A DNA stretch of 8,366 nt from Rhodothermales bacterium (GCA_030833605.1 JAURGV010000099.1:1-8366), one strand, 5' to 3'. Numbered from the stretch's first letter, positions 1 to 6,317 are shown. Numbers and translations: made by a program. Notes: a model not told the origin generated them from the letters alone.

Positions 1-481
1 AACCCCTGAAAGAGTAGCGAAATCGATGCTTTTTCTAACTCAGGGATATCAGCAGGATGCCAGCGAAATTCTTCGGGGCGCTGTTTTTGCAGAATCGTAC
101 GATGAAATGATTCTGGTCAAGGACATCGAGTTTTTTAGTATGTGCGAACACCATATGGTCCCGTTTTTTGGGAAGGCCCATGTGGCGTATATCCCCAACG
201 GTCATATTGTTGGGTTGTCCAAAATTCCGAGGGTAGTTGATGTGTTTGCCCGCCGACTTCAGGTTCAGGAGCGGCTAACTCAACAGATAAAAGAAGCCAT
301 TGAAACCGCAATGCAGCCACAGGGCGTCGCGGTCGTTCTGGAAGCCACCCATTTGTGTATGGTGATGCGTGGGGTTCAAAAATTGAACTCGATTACCACC
401 ACCAGCTCGATGTCGGGTCCTTTTATGGAAAATGCCAACACGCGAGCAGAATTTATGCGCTTAATTGCTGGGAAAGGATAG
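1..481 (+). CDS. folE: GTP cyclohydrolase I, C-terminal part (5' end outside window)
   Basis: This enzyme converts GTP to 7,8-dihydroneopterin triphosphate, the first step of tetrahydrofolate (and sometimes biopterin or queuosine precursor) synthesis in the cytosol. The reading frame is open from base 2, and its first residues, TPERVAKS, match the conserved stretch that precedes the catalytic core. The true start therefore lies upstream, and the ATG at 26 is internal. About 159 residues are visible. The motif CEHHMVPFFGKAHVAYIP begins with the zinc-ligand Cys (codon 143-145) and contains the zinc/catalytic His. GLSKIPR and QVQERLTQQI follow, and the third zinc ligand sits in the ATHLCMVMRG segment. 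The tail NTRAEFMRL is also typical of the family. All three expected zinc ligands are present, so this looks like the canonical zinc-dependent type and not FolE2. It converges on the yqgE-like gene with 31 bp between the stops. Confidence 0.96.
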   Translation, partial: TPERVAKSMLFLTQGYQQDASEILRGAVFAESYDEMILVKDIEFFSMCEHHMVPFFGKAHVAYIPNGHIVGLSKIPRVVDVFARRLQVQERLTQQIKEAIETAMQPQGVAVVLEATHLCMVMRGVQKLNSITTTSSMSGPFMENANTRAEFMRLIAGKG

Positions 482-512
482 ACAGATTGGCCCGTAACGT
501 GTCCGCGCAAGC

Positions 513-1076
513 CTAGTTAAGACTGGGGTACTCCGGGTAGTTCGCCAAAATGGAATAGGATCCCCCTAGACCACGAAGCGTGCGTCGCCAAAGCGATTCA
601 TCGGGGATCTCGAAAACCGATTTCGAGGTCGAATCCGCTAAAATCCATCCTCCGTTTTCGATCTCCTGCTGCAACTGACCCGCCGACCAGCCTGCATATC
701 CGAGATAACACCGAATATCGCCGGGCTGAATCATTTTGTTTTCAATGGCTACTTTGGCCAATTCGAAATTCCCGCTCCAAACAACGCCGGGTTTTATGTC
801 AATTCCACCTGGGATAATGTCCGGCACCCGGTGAAGGAAGTGCAATGTTTTGGGCTGCACAGGGCCGCCCCAGCGCACATCTTCGCGATGCCCCTCGAAC
901 TCTTCTACCACCTGATCGATGGTTAGCGCCAGTGAACGGTTGAGGATTAATCCAAAACTTCCTTCTTCCGAATGCTCGCATACCAGAATCACGGCCCGCT
1001 TGAAATTTACATCCGATTGCACGGGCGGAGACACCAATAATGTCCCGGCTTGAAGTGTAGTTTTGTTAGAAATCAT
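513..1076 (-). CDS. YqgE/AlgH family protein (UPF0301/DUF179)
   Basis: A 187-residue cytosolic protein of the YqgE/AlgH family, whose biochemical role is not settled. The E. coli member is YqgE, and the name AlgH comes from a Pseudomonas alginate regulation study. The family's usual landmarks are all present in order: an early AGTLLVSPP segment (about residues 10-18), the FKRAVILVCEH strand (25-35), GLILNR (42-47), WGGPVQ (69-74) and the GYAGWSAGQLQQEI...GGW block (126-144). Length is normal for the family. The ATG start gives the standard short lead before the first conserved strand. It lies 18 bp downstream of the unknown gene at 1095-1529 on the same strand, so the two are probably co-transcribed. 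No clear Shine-Dalgarno sequence precedes it. Confidence 0.94.
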   Translation of the reverse strand: MISNKTTLQAGTLLVSPPVQSDVNFKRAVILVCEHSEEGSFGLILNRSLALTIDQVVEEFEGHREDVRWGGPVQPKTLHFLHRVPDIIPGGIDIKPGVVWSGNFELAKVAIENKMIQPGDIRCYLGYAGWSAGQLQQEIENGGWILADSTSKSVFEIPDESLWRRTLRGLGGSYSILANYPEYPSLN

Positions 1077-1094
1077 AGCTGACTAAAGGATAGG

Positions 1095-1529
1095 TTAGTC
1101 TTTTTTTGACTCAAATTCTCTGGCCAAAGCGCGACGAGCACCGACCCACCAATCGGGTGATCGTGTAATGGTTGTAATGCTAACATCTGCAAAATGAGGG
1201 ACCAATGCAATGATTTCGGGAGCCAATAATTGCCATTTTCCTTCGTACACCAACTTCGCAAGGTCGTTTGACTTTTGCGTGGTCCATCTCCATTTATGCC
1301 GTAACGCTTCTGCCTTTTTCCAATAATTGCGATCGTCCCAGGCCTGCGCACTGCCTTCAATCGTTTCGCCAATCCCTCGCAGACTAAACACTAGGAATGC
1401 AGCGAGATCTTTGGCCTCATCATCAAAAGAAGGTTTTTGTGCCAACAACCGAATGGCTTCTGCACACGATCTACGGTGCAAATTGCGTGTTTTTGCTGGT
1501 GTGTCGCCGGTGCGAACGATTCTGCTCAT
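1095..1529 (-). CDS. Conserved hypothetical protein, 144 residues, upstream of the yqgE-like gene
   Basis: I do not recognise a named family. The protein is mainly helical in appearance and rich in Trp: WDDRNYWKKAEALRHKWRW lies near residues 64-82, and a DWW triplet sits near residue 126. The N-terminus (MSRIVRTGDTPAKTRNLHRRSC) is basic. There is no signal peptide, membrane segment, or metal-binding Cys/His cluster that I can see. The Trp-rich block and the phrases AAFLVFSLRGIGETIEGSAQAWDDRNYW and PHFADVSITTITRSPDWW look like the conserved core of a real protein, and I have an impression of similar hypothetical proteins in other bacteria. It heads a probable two-gene unit with the yqgE-like gene, 18 bp apart. 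Function is unknown; the coding call itself is well supported by length, codon quality and operon position. Confidence 0.8.
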   Translation of the reverse strand: MSRIVRTGDTPAKTRNLHRRSCAEAIRLLAQKPSFDDEAKDLAAFLVFSLRGIGETIEGSAQAWDDRNYWKKAEALRHKWRWTTQKSNDLAKLVYEGKWQLLAPEIIALVPHFADVSITTITRSPDWWVGARRALAREFESKKD

Positions 1530-1541
1530 ACTAGAATGTAG

Positions 1542-1573
1542 AAATACGACCTGGTGAAAACTTAAAATACGAC
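1542..1573. repeat. Pair of 9-bp direct repeats (AAATACGAC) in a divergent intergenic region
   Basis: AAATACGAC occurs at 1542-1550 and again at 1565-1573, a 23-bp period, which is about two helical turns. The copies lie 13 to 44 bp upstream of the minus-strand hypothetical gene start (1529), within the 155-bp spacer that it shares with the HlyD-type adaptor gene. This placement would suit an operator or other regulator site, but 9-bp repeats are not rare by chance. No recognisable promoter consensus could be assigned with confidence in the spacer. Confidence 0.3.
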
Positions 1574-1684
1574 TTCCATCCAGTACCGTTCAGTTAATTT
1601 TATCTGGCGCGCGTGCAACAATGACGTCGTGTTTTACGTGAAGTACCCAGAATTCAACGACCTCACGTTTTCCTAATACTACTT

Positions 1685-3052
1685 ATGGCACCTTCCAATC
1701 CGCCAGTAAAACGATCCTCCATTGACACCTTGCTTTCGCCACGGGGCTCCGGGCCGGCCGGTGCTTCTTCCCCCAAAGGAATGGGTGGTGGCGAAGGTAT
1801 GGATCGCCAGATCGACAAAAAGACATGGACCAACGCTCGTATTGGGATGGTGTTGGCTGCGGTTGCATTTATTGTTTTAGTCGGATGGGGCCTGAGTACC
1901 ACTACCGGCGGTCGTAAACTGAATGTCGATCTCGAAAGAGTCTCTATTTCAGAGGTTACGTTTGGACCGTTTCAGGAAAATATTCCGGCGACCGGAAATG
2001 TTGAGCCTCGGACCACCGTTTTCTTGGACGCAGTAGAAGGTGGTCGTATTGAAGAAATTTTTGTACTGGAAGGCGAAATTATTGAGGAAGGCGATCCCAT
2101 TTTAAGATTATCCAACGCCACGCTTCAGCTAAGCCTTTTGCAGACGGAAACCCAACGCATTGAGCAAAACAACCGATTGGAAGACACGCGTTTTCGCGTC
2201 GAGCAACAAAACCTGAGTATGCGCCAACAGATTACGGACATGGACTATAACATCCGTAGGCTTAGACGAGAAGAAAAAAGGTTAAAACCGTTATTTGATC
2301 AAAAAATGGTCTCTAGCGCGGAATACGAGCGTGTCGATGATGAATTGCAGTATCTAATCCAACGCCGCGATTTAACGCTCAGGTCGTACCAGCAGGACAG
2401 TTTGCGTCAACGCATTCAAATCGATCAAATGGAAGACGCCGTCCAGCGCATGGAAGCTAACTTTGCCTTGATCAACGATCGACTTGCCAACTTAACGTTA
2501 CGGGCTCCTGTCTCAGGTCAACTTTCTCAATTGAACGCGGAATTGGGTGAACTTAAAACTTCCGGATTCCGTTTTGGACAGATTGACGTACTCGACGGCG
2601 TAAAAGTGCGCGCTGAAATAGATGAGTTCCATATTAGCCGTGTTAGACGGGGTCAGCGTGCCGTTACAACGAGTATTGCCGGGCAGGAATATGAAATGGA
2701 AATCCGACGCGTTTACCCGGAAGTTTCCAACAGCAGATTTAAAGTAGACCTTGATTTTACCGGCGAAACTCCTACGTCAATTCGGAGGGGCCAAACCGTT
2801 CGATTTAGACTGGAGATGAGTGACCCCGAAGACGCTACTGTGGTACCCTTGGGTGCCTTTTTCCAGGCTACTGGAGGAAATTGGATTTATGTAGTAGACC
2901 CATCGGGCGATTTTGCCTCCAAAAGAACCATCCGATTGGGTCGGAAAAACTTGGACGTGTACGAAGTGCTCGAAGGTTTGAGTGCCGGCGAACGCGTTGT
3001 TACCTCTTCCTACGATACTTTCGGCGATGCTGACCGACTAGTTTTTAACTAA
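1685..3052 (+). CDS. HlyD/MacA-type periplasmic adaptor (membrane-fusion protein)
   Basis: This is a membrane-fusion adaptor that would bridge an inner-membrane ABC transporter to the periplasm or an outer-membrane channel. It has 455 residues. Residues 1-38 form a Pro/Gly/Ser-rich cytoplasmic extension. MDRQIDKKTW (39-48) is followed by one transmembrane helix (about 53-70). The first half of the lipoyl-like/barrel region follows (about 95-145, with GNVEPRT and VLEGEIIEEGDPIL). A long charged coiled-coil hairpin spans about 150-265, and the return lipoyl strand is LTLRAPVSGQL (270-280). Beta-barrel and membrane-proximal domains run to the C-terminus (GLSAGERVVTSSYDTF). The start is uncertain: ATG codons at 1781 and 1799 are also in frame, and the 1799 start would begin exactly at MDRQIDKK, the usual family N-terminus. 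The ABC ATPase gene follows after 118 bp. Substrate cannot be told from sequence. Confidence 0.9.
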   Translation: MAPSNPPVKRSSIDTLLSPRGSGPAGASSPKGMGGGEGMDRQIDKKTWTNARIGMVLAAVAFIVLVGWGLSTTTGGRKLNVDLERVSISEVTFGPFQENIPATGNVEPRTTVFLDAVEGGRIEEIFVLEGEIIEEGDPILRLSNATLQLSLLQTETQRIEQNNRLEDTRFRVEQQNLSMRQQITDMDYNIRRLRREEKRLKPLFDQKMVSSAEYERVDDELQYLIQRRDLTLRSYQQDSLRQRIQIDQMEDAVQRMEANFALINDRLANLTLRAPVSGQLSQLNAELGELKTSGFRFGQIDVLDGVKVRAEIDEFHISRVRRGQRAVTTSIAGQEYEMEIRRVYPEVSNSRFKVDLDFTGETPTSIRRGQTVRFRLEMSDPEDATVVPLGAFFQATGGNWIYVVDPSGDFASKRTIRLGRKNLDVYEVLEGLSAGERVVTSSYDTFGDADRLVFN

Positions 3053-3053
3053 T

Positions 3054-3083
3054 CGTGCCAACCTTGTAACCTAGTTAGATGTC
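3054..3083 (+). repeat. Two-part intergenic motif, copy 1 (after the adaptor gene)
   Basis: CGTGCCAACC (3054-3063) is followed after 11 bases by TTAGATGTC (3075-3083). The same two blocks recur in the same order at 5099-5119, separated by only 2 bases. In both places the motif begins within about 7 bases after a stop codon (adaptor stop at 3052, SDR stop at 5092) and precedes the next plus-strand gene by about 60-90 bases. A role is not known. It could be a regulatory or RNA element, a small dispersed repeat, or coincidence. Confidence 0.35.
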
Positions 3084-3170
3084 TGTACGATAAAGCACTT
3101 GTACCATTACCTCAAACTTGTTTCCGGAAATTAATTCAACAAACCAGTTGAGCTCAATTAGAATAGAACC

Positions 3171-3866
3171 ATGATAAAAGCAAAAACCCTCAAAAAAGCG
3201 TATTTGACTGAAGAAGTCGAAACCACCGCACTGAATAGTGTCAATATCGAGATCAAAGAAGGAGAATTTGTCTCGATTATGGGCCCTTCTGGATGTGGCA
3301 AGTCTACGCTATTGAATATTATGGGGTTGTTGGACAATCCTACAGACGGTGAGTATTGGTTCTTGGATACGGAAGTTTCCAAGCTGAGCGAGCGTCAGCG
3401 AGCTCAATTGCGTAAAGGAAACATCGGATTCGTGTTCCAAAGCTTCAACTTGATTGACGAATTGAACGTCTACGAAAACGTTGAATTGCCGTTGTTGTAT
3501 TTGGGAATGCCAACTGAAGAACGCAAACAACGTGTCACGGCAGCTTTAGACTCCGTTCAAATTTTGCACCGCCAAACGCACTTTCCTCAACAGCTTTCGG
3601 GTGGTCAGCAACAGCGCGTTGCCATCGCTCGTGCCGTTGTCGCGGGACCAAAATTGATCCTTGCGGACGAACCTACGGGTAACCTGGACTCCACGCACGG
3701 AGAGGAAGTGATGAACTTGTTGACCCAGCTTAATCAAGCAGGGACGACCATTGCGATGGTGACTCACTCTCCTTCGGATGCAGAATACAGCCAACGTGTG
3801 ATCCACTTATTTGATGGTCACGTGGTAACCGAGAACGTTATTGAAGGCAGCATGGCGGCAGTCTAA
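3171..3866 (+). CDS. ABC transporter ATP-binding protein, LolD/MacB class
   Basis: A 231-residue stand-alone nucleotide-binding subunit that hydrolyses ATP on the cytosolic face of an ABC transporter. Every core motif is intact: Walker A GPSGCGKST (38-46), Q-loop Gln 90 in GFVFQSFNLI, signature LSGGQ (142-146), Walker B LILADE (162-167), D-loop NLDS (171-174) and the H-loop His 199 in MVTHS. The FQSFNLIDELNVYENVELPLLY segment and the ADEPTGNLD wording are typical of the LolD/MacB/FtsE group, which drives mechanotransmission-type or lipoprotein-type export. No transmembrane domain is fused, so it must pair with a separate permease, and none is encoded in this window. The HlyD-type adaptor upstream supports an export role. 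No obvious ribosome-binding sequence precedes the ATG. Confidence 0.95.
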   Translation: MIKAKTLKKAYLTEEVETTALNSVNIEIKEGEFVSIMGPSGCGKSTLLNIMGLLDNPTDGEYWFLDTEVSKLSERQRAQLRKGNIGFVFQSFNLIDELNVYENVELPLLYLGMPTEERKQRVTAALDSVQILHRQTHFPQQLSGGQQQRVAIARAVVAGPKLILADEPTGNLDSTHGEEVMNLLTQLNQAGTTIAMVTHSPSDAEYSQRVIHLFDGHVVTENVIEGSMAAV

Positions 3867-3930
3867 TTTCTCTCATGGAAGTCGGAAGTCGCTTGAACTC
3901 ACTGATTGATTCAATTAGGAAAAAAGCCTT

Positions 3931-4200
3931 ATGAAGACTATTTGTATTCAGGTGCCGTCCCTTCAGGAAAACGACGTCGTTGATGTAGAAGTCACCGTTA
4001 ACGGCGAAAAACGCCTTATTAACTACCGCGTTGAATCGTTTGATTGGACCCGGGGCGGCTTTGACACCGAGCATCGGATTGAACGACTTCGCGAGCTCAT
4101 TAAAGAATACGATTCGAGCTGGGAGCTGGTACAAATTGGAATGCCGGATCGCGATTTGATTCCGGTAATGTTTAGACGTTCGGCTCGCGTGGTTCATTAG
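3931..4200 (+). CDS. Small hypothetical protein, 89 residues
   Basis: I do not recognise a family. The protein is soluble and charged, with no signal peptide or membrane helix. The N-terminal half reads as beta strands (KTICIQVPSL, DVVDVEVTVNGEKRLINYRVESFDW), followed by a helix (about 44-60, EHRIERLRELIKEYD) and then a strand plus loop (WELVQIGMPDRDLIPVMFRR). This is a compact alpha/beta layout consistent with a small folded domain. A purine-rich AGGA at 3917-3920 lies 10 bases before the ATG and is one of the few plausible ribosome-binding sites here. It starts 64 bp after the ABC ATPase on the same strand and may be co-transcribed, but nothing in it resembles a permease or transporter subunit. 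The alternating strand pattern and clean ATG support a real gene. Confidence 0.72.
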   Translation: MKTICIQVPSLQENDVVDVEVTVNGEKRLINYRVESFDWTRGGFDTEHRIERLRELIKEYDSSWELVQIGMPDRDLIPVMFRRSARVVH

Positions 4201-4267
4201 TCGTGCGGCAGACGGACTATAAGACAATCTGCCCATAGGGTGCACGACGCGAAAAGAAGTATCTTCT
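4200..4267 (+). promoter_or_regulatory. Paired hairpins between the 89-residue gene and the SDR gene
   Basis: GTCGTGC (4200-4206) pairs with GCACGAC (4242-4248). Directly inside it, GGCAGA (4207-4212) pairs with TCTGCC (4228-4233), giving 13 perfect base pairs interrupted only by an 8-base bulge on the 3' side. CCC-ATA-GGG (4232-4240) offers a small competing hairpin. A second hairpin follows, AGAAG (4255-4259) with CTTCT (4263-4267) around a 3-base loop. The first stem starts at the last base of the upstream stop codon, and the second ends 30 bases before the SDR TTG start. No T-run follows, so a classical intrinsic terminator is unlikely. A leader or mRNA-processing structure is possible. 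Confidence 0.4.
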
Positions 4268-4297
4268 AGGGATGCTAACTTATTCGCGAATTGTGTC

Positions 4298-5092
4298 TTG
4301 AAATATTTTAATAAAGTTGTTTGGATTACCGGAGCATCGAGCGGCATCGGTAAAGCTATGGCCATTGAATTGGCCAGCCAGGGAGCTAAAATAGTTTTGT
4401 CTGCTCGGTCTTCGGATAAATTGGAGGCGGTTCGCGCGCAATGTAAACGTCCCGACGACCATTTTTGCTTACCTCTGGATGTAACCGACGACGTAGCGAG
4501 ACAAGCCGCATACCAAGCGTTGATGGACCGATATGGGCAGCTCGATGTGCTGGTCCTCAACGCCGGTGTGGGCCAGCGCAGCACCGTGCTGGAAACCAAT
4601 CAACGCGTTGAACGCCGCATTATGGAGGTCAACTATTTCGGCTATACGGCGCTGACTCATCTGGTATTGCCGAACTTGGTGAAGCTCAACCAAGGGCAAA
4701 TTGTTGTGATTGGAAGCGTCATGAGTTTTGTTGCAACGCCTCGGAGGTCTTCTTATGCCGCATCGAAACACGCTACGCAGGGATATTTTGAATCCCTACG
4801 GGCTGAGTTGTTTAGGACGAATATCAAGATGACCATTATTTGTCCCGGATATATCCACACGGACATAAGTGTAGGAGCACTCAACGGAGCAGGCCAACCG
4901 TTTGGCGAAATGGACGACCAGCATCGAAACGCCATGCCCGCAGCTACCTTCGCTCAGAAAGCGGTTAACTCTATGTGCCGCAACAAATCGTTAGTTTTTA
5001 TTGGAGGCCCGGAGCGCTTCGGCCCTCTTCTTTCGCGCCTTTCGCCTGCACTGGTTCGTTTTCTGCTCCCCAGAATAATTACTCGGGATTGA
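4298..5092 (+). CDS. Short-chain dehydrogenase/reductase (classical SDR, TTG start)
   Basis: An NAD(P)-dependent oxidoreductase of the classical SDR family, 264 residues. It shows the cofactor-binding TGASSGIG (11-18), the structural NAG (88-90) and the catalytic tetrad: Asn 112 (VNYFGY), Ser 140 (VIGSVMS), Tyr 153 and Lys 157 (YAASK). The PG motif is at 183-184. An Arg in SARSSDKL after the second strand suggests a preference for NADP. The C-terminal stretch (SRLSPALVRFLLPRI) is amphipathic and could touch a membrane, as in DHRS7-like members. No ATG fits: the next in-frame ATG falls inside the essential N-terminal Rossmann strand region, and the frame upstream holds no better codon, so the TTG at 4298 is the best start. 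The substrate cannot be deduced. Structured RNA-like sequence lies in the 97-bp gap before it. Confidence 0.93.
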   Translation: MKYFNKVVWITGASSGIGKAMAIELASQGAKIVLSARSSDKLEAVRAQCKRPDDHFCLPLDVTDDVARQAAYQALMDRYGQLDVLVLNAGVGQRSTVLETNQRVERRIMEVNYFGYTALTHLVLPNLVKLNQGQIVVIGSVMSFVATPRRSSYAASKHATQGYFESLRAELFRTNIKMTIICPGYIHTDISVGALNGAGQPFGEMDDQHRNAMPAATFAQKAVNSMCRNKSLVFIGGPERFGPLLSRLSPALVRFLLPRIITRD

Positions 5093-5098
5093 AATTAG

Positions 5099-5119
5099 CG
5101 TGCCAACCATTTAGATGTC
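5099..5119 (+). repeat. Two-part intergenic motif, copy 2 (after the SDR gene)
   Basis: CGTGCCAACC (5099-5108) and TTAGATGTC (5111-5119) repeat the two blocks seen at 3054-3083, here only 2 bases apart instead of 11. It begins 7 bases after the SDR stop and lies about 60 bases before the DUF4097-like gene start at 5181. The ATG within TTAGATGTC (5115) opens an in-frame extension of that gene that I judge to be non-coding. Confidence 0.35.
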
Positions 5120-5180
5120 ACGGTTGTCAAAGATGCAGCAACACACTGTTCTATTATTAAAAGCGCTCAGCGCGAATCCT

Positions 5181-6317
5181 ATGAAACGATCTTTTTATGT
5201 ATTTATCCTAAGCATGATTGTGGTCGCTTTTGCGGCACAACCCTTGCTTGCCCAAGACCTTGCAAAAACGTTTGATGTTCGTACCGGCGGAAAACTGAAA
5301 CTCGATCTCGAAACCGGTGGTGAGATTGTGATTAAAGGTTGGTCGCGAAACCAGGTCGAGGTTAGAGTTGACTATGACGGCGGAAACGCAGAAGAAGTCA
5401 GCGTAGATTTTGATCAGAAAGGCAATACCATTGAGATTACTTCCGAATACGTACGCGATCGTCGCAGGAACCAGGCCGACGTAAATCTTGAGATTTACAT
5501 CCCTAACACGTTTGATCTTGATGTTTCTACCATGGGGGGTAACGTTAAGGTCAGCGACGTCAAAGGCACCCTCGAAGGAACCAGTATGGGGGGTGAAATT
5601 GAGCTCGATAAACTCGAAGGGTCTGTAAATTTTACCACAATGGGAGGCGATATTTCACTGACCGCCTCCAAGGTTGACGGTACGTTGCACACCATGGGTG
5701 GTGACGTGGACATCAAAGATGTGGTCGGAAACGTAAAAGGGACCACGATGGGTGGCGACGTGACCTACAACAATGTCTCCAATGGTATAGGAAATGCGGC
5801 CACGGAAGTTGTTGTTAGCACCATGGGAGGTGACGTAGTGGTGGATGAGGCCATGAACGGAGCTGATCTGCACACGATGGGTGGTGACATTTCGGTCAAT
5901 CGGGCGGCCAAACACGTGAAAGCGACCACTATGGGTGGTGAAATCACGATCAAAGCGATTGATGGTTGGGTTGAAGCCAACACCATGGGCGGCGACATTG
6001 AAATTCACATGGTAGGCGGCCGAGACGGTGATCGTCATGTCGACTTGGAGTCCATGGGCGGCGACATTGAAATTACCGTTCCTAAGGGCCTTTCCATCGA
6101 TTTCGATATTGAAATCAGGGTTACCCGTGACGCAAGAGACAAAGATTACGCCATTCAATCTGACTTCGATGTTCAGGTCAAAGATGATCGCGACACCAAC
6201 AGCCGCAATCGCCATTCGACCATCAGGGGCACTGGAAAAGTGAATGGTGGCAAGAACAAAATGAAAATCAGAACGACCAACGGCAACGTGATTATCAAGG
6301 AATCCGGGACCAATTAA
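5181..6317 (+). CDS. Secreted DUF4097-like beta-repeat protein with MGG ladder
   Basis: A 378-residue exported protein resembling DUF4097 (putative auto-adhesin-like, beta-strand repeat) proteins, whose function is unknown. The ATG at 5181 opens a clean signal peptide: MKR, a hydrophobic core (FYVFILSMIVVAFAA), then a likely cleavage near PLLAQ (about residues 22-25). A longer in-frame start at 5115 would bury this signal, so I reject it. The mature protein starts with DVRTGGKLKLDLETGGEIVIKGW and an extended-strand domain to about 115. Ten copies of MGG(D/E/N)(I/V) follow, at residues 118, 136, 154, 172, 190, 215, 233, 251, 269 and 292, mostly 18 residues apart. A strand-rich basic C-terminal part (about 297-378) ends in GNVIIKESGTN. 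The repeats suggest a beta-solenoid. No lipobox Cys or sorting domain is seen, so it is probably periplasmic or surface-exposed. Confidence 0.88.
   Translation: MKRSFYVFILSMIVVAFAAQPLLAQDLAKTFDVRTGGKLKLDLETGGEIVIKGWSRNQVEVRVDYDGGNAEEVSVDFDQKGNTIEITSEYVRDRRRNQADVNLEIYIPNTFDLDVSTMGGNVKVSDVKGTLEGTSMGGEIELDKLEGSVNFTTMGGDISLTASKVDGTLHTMGGDVDIKDVVGNVKGTTMGGDVTYNNVSNGIGNAATEVVVSTMGGDVVVDEAMNGADLHTMGGDISVNRAAKHVKATTMGGEITIKAIDGWVEANTMGGDIEIHMVGGRDGDRHVDLESMGGDIEITVPKGLSIDFDIEIRVTRDARDKDYAIQSDFDVQVKDDRDTNSRNRHSTIRGTGKVNGGKNKMKIRTTNGNVIIKESGTN
5532..6068 (+). repeat. Ten-copy 54-bp periodic coding repeat (Met-Gly-Gly motif)
   Basis: ATG-GGN-GGN triplets begin at 5532, 5586, 5640, 5694, 5748, 5823, 5877, 5931, 5985 and 6054. 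Seven of the nine intervals are exactly 54 bp (18 residues). The two others are 75 and 69 bp, which correspond to in-frame insertions of 7 and 5 residues. The Met and both Gly residues are invariant, the next residue is Asp, Glu or Asn, and then comes Ile or Val. The residue before the Met is Thr or Ser. The residues between motifs vary strongly, so the array is an old protein repeat under selection and not a recent DNA tandem duplication. Confidence 0.9.

Noticed and set aside
482..512. Possible terminator between folE and the yqgE-like gene
   Set aside because: The 31-bp gap has only short weak complementarity and no T-run on either strand.
1636..1668. Six-base inverted repeat ACGTGA / TCACGT upstream of the adaptor gene
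   Set aside because: Six-base arms 21 bases apart are expected by chance in a spacer of this size, and no extension of the arms is seen.
3877..3890. Tandem GGAAGTC duplication after the ABC ATPase gene
   Set aside because: Only two 7-base copies with no further structure; most likely chance or minor slippage.
3838..4599. Minus-strand open frame of 253 codons
   Set aside because: It is antisense to the 89-residue gene and the N-terminal Rossmann half of the SDR, both of which have better coding evidence, and its translation has no family-like pattern.
5125..5157. TTGTCA and TATTAT as a sigma-70-like promoter for the DUF4097-like gene
   Set aside because: The spacing (about 22 bases or more) is too long for a sigma-70 promoter, and the sequence does not match the Bacteroidota TAnnTTTG pattern.
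5115..5180. Longer start for the DUF4097-like protein at the ATG at 5115
   Set aside because: It would add 22 residues before a textbook signal peptide that begins at the ATG at 5181, and it overlaps the intergenic repeat motif.
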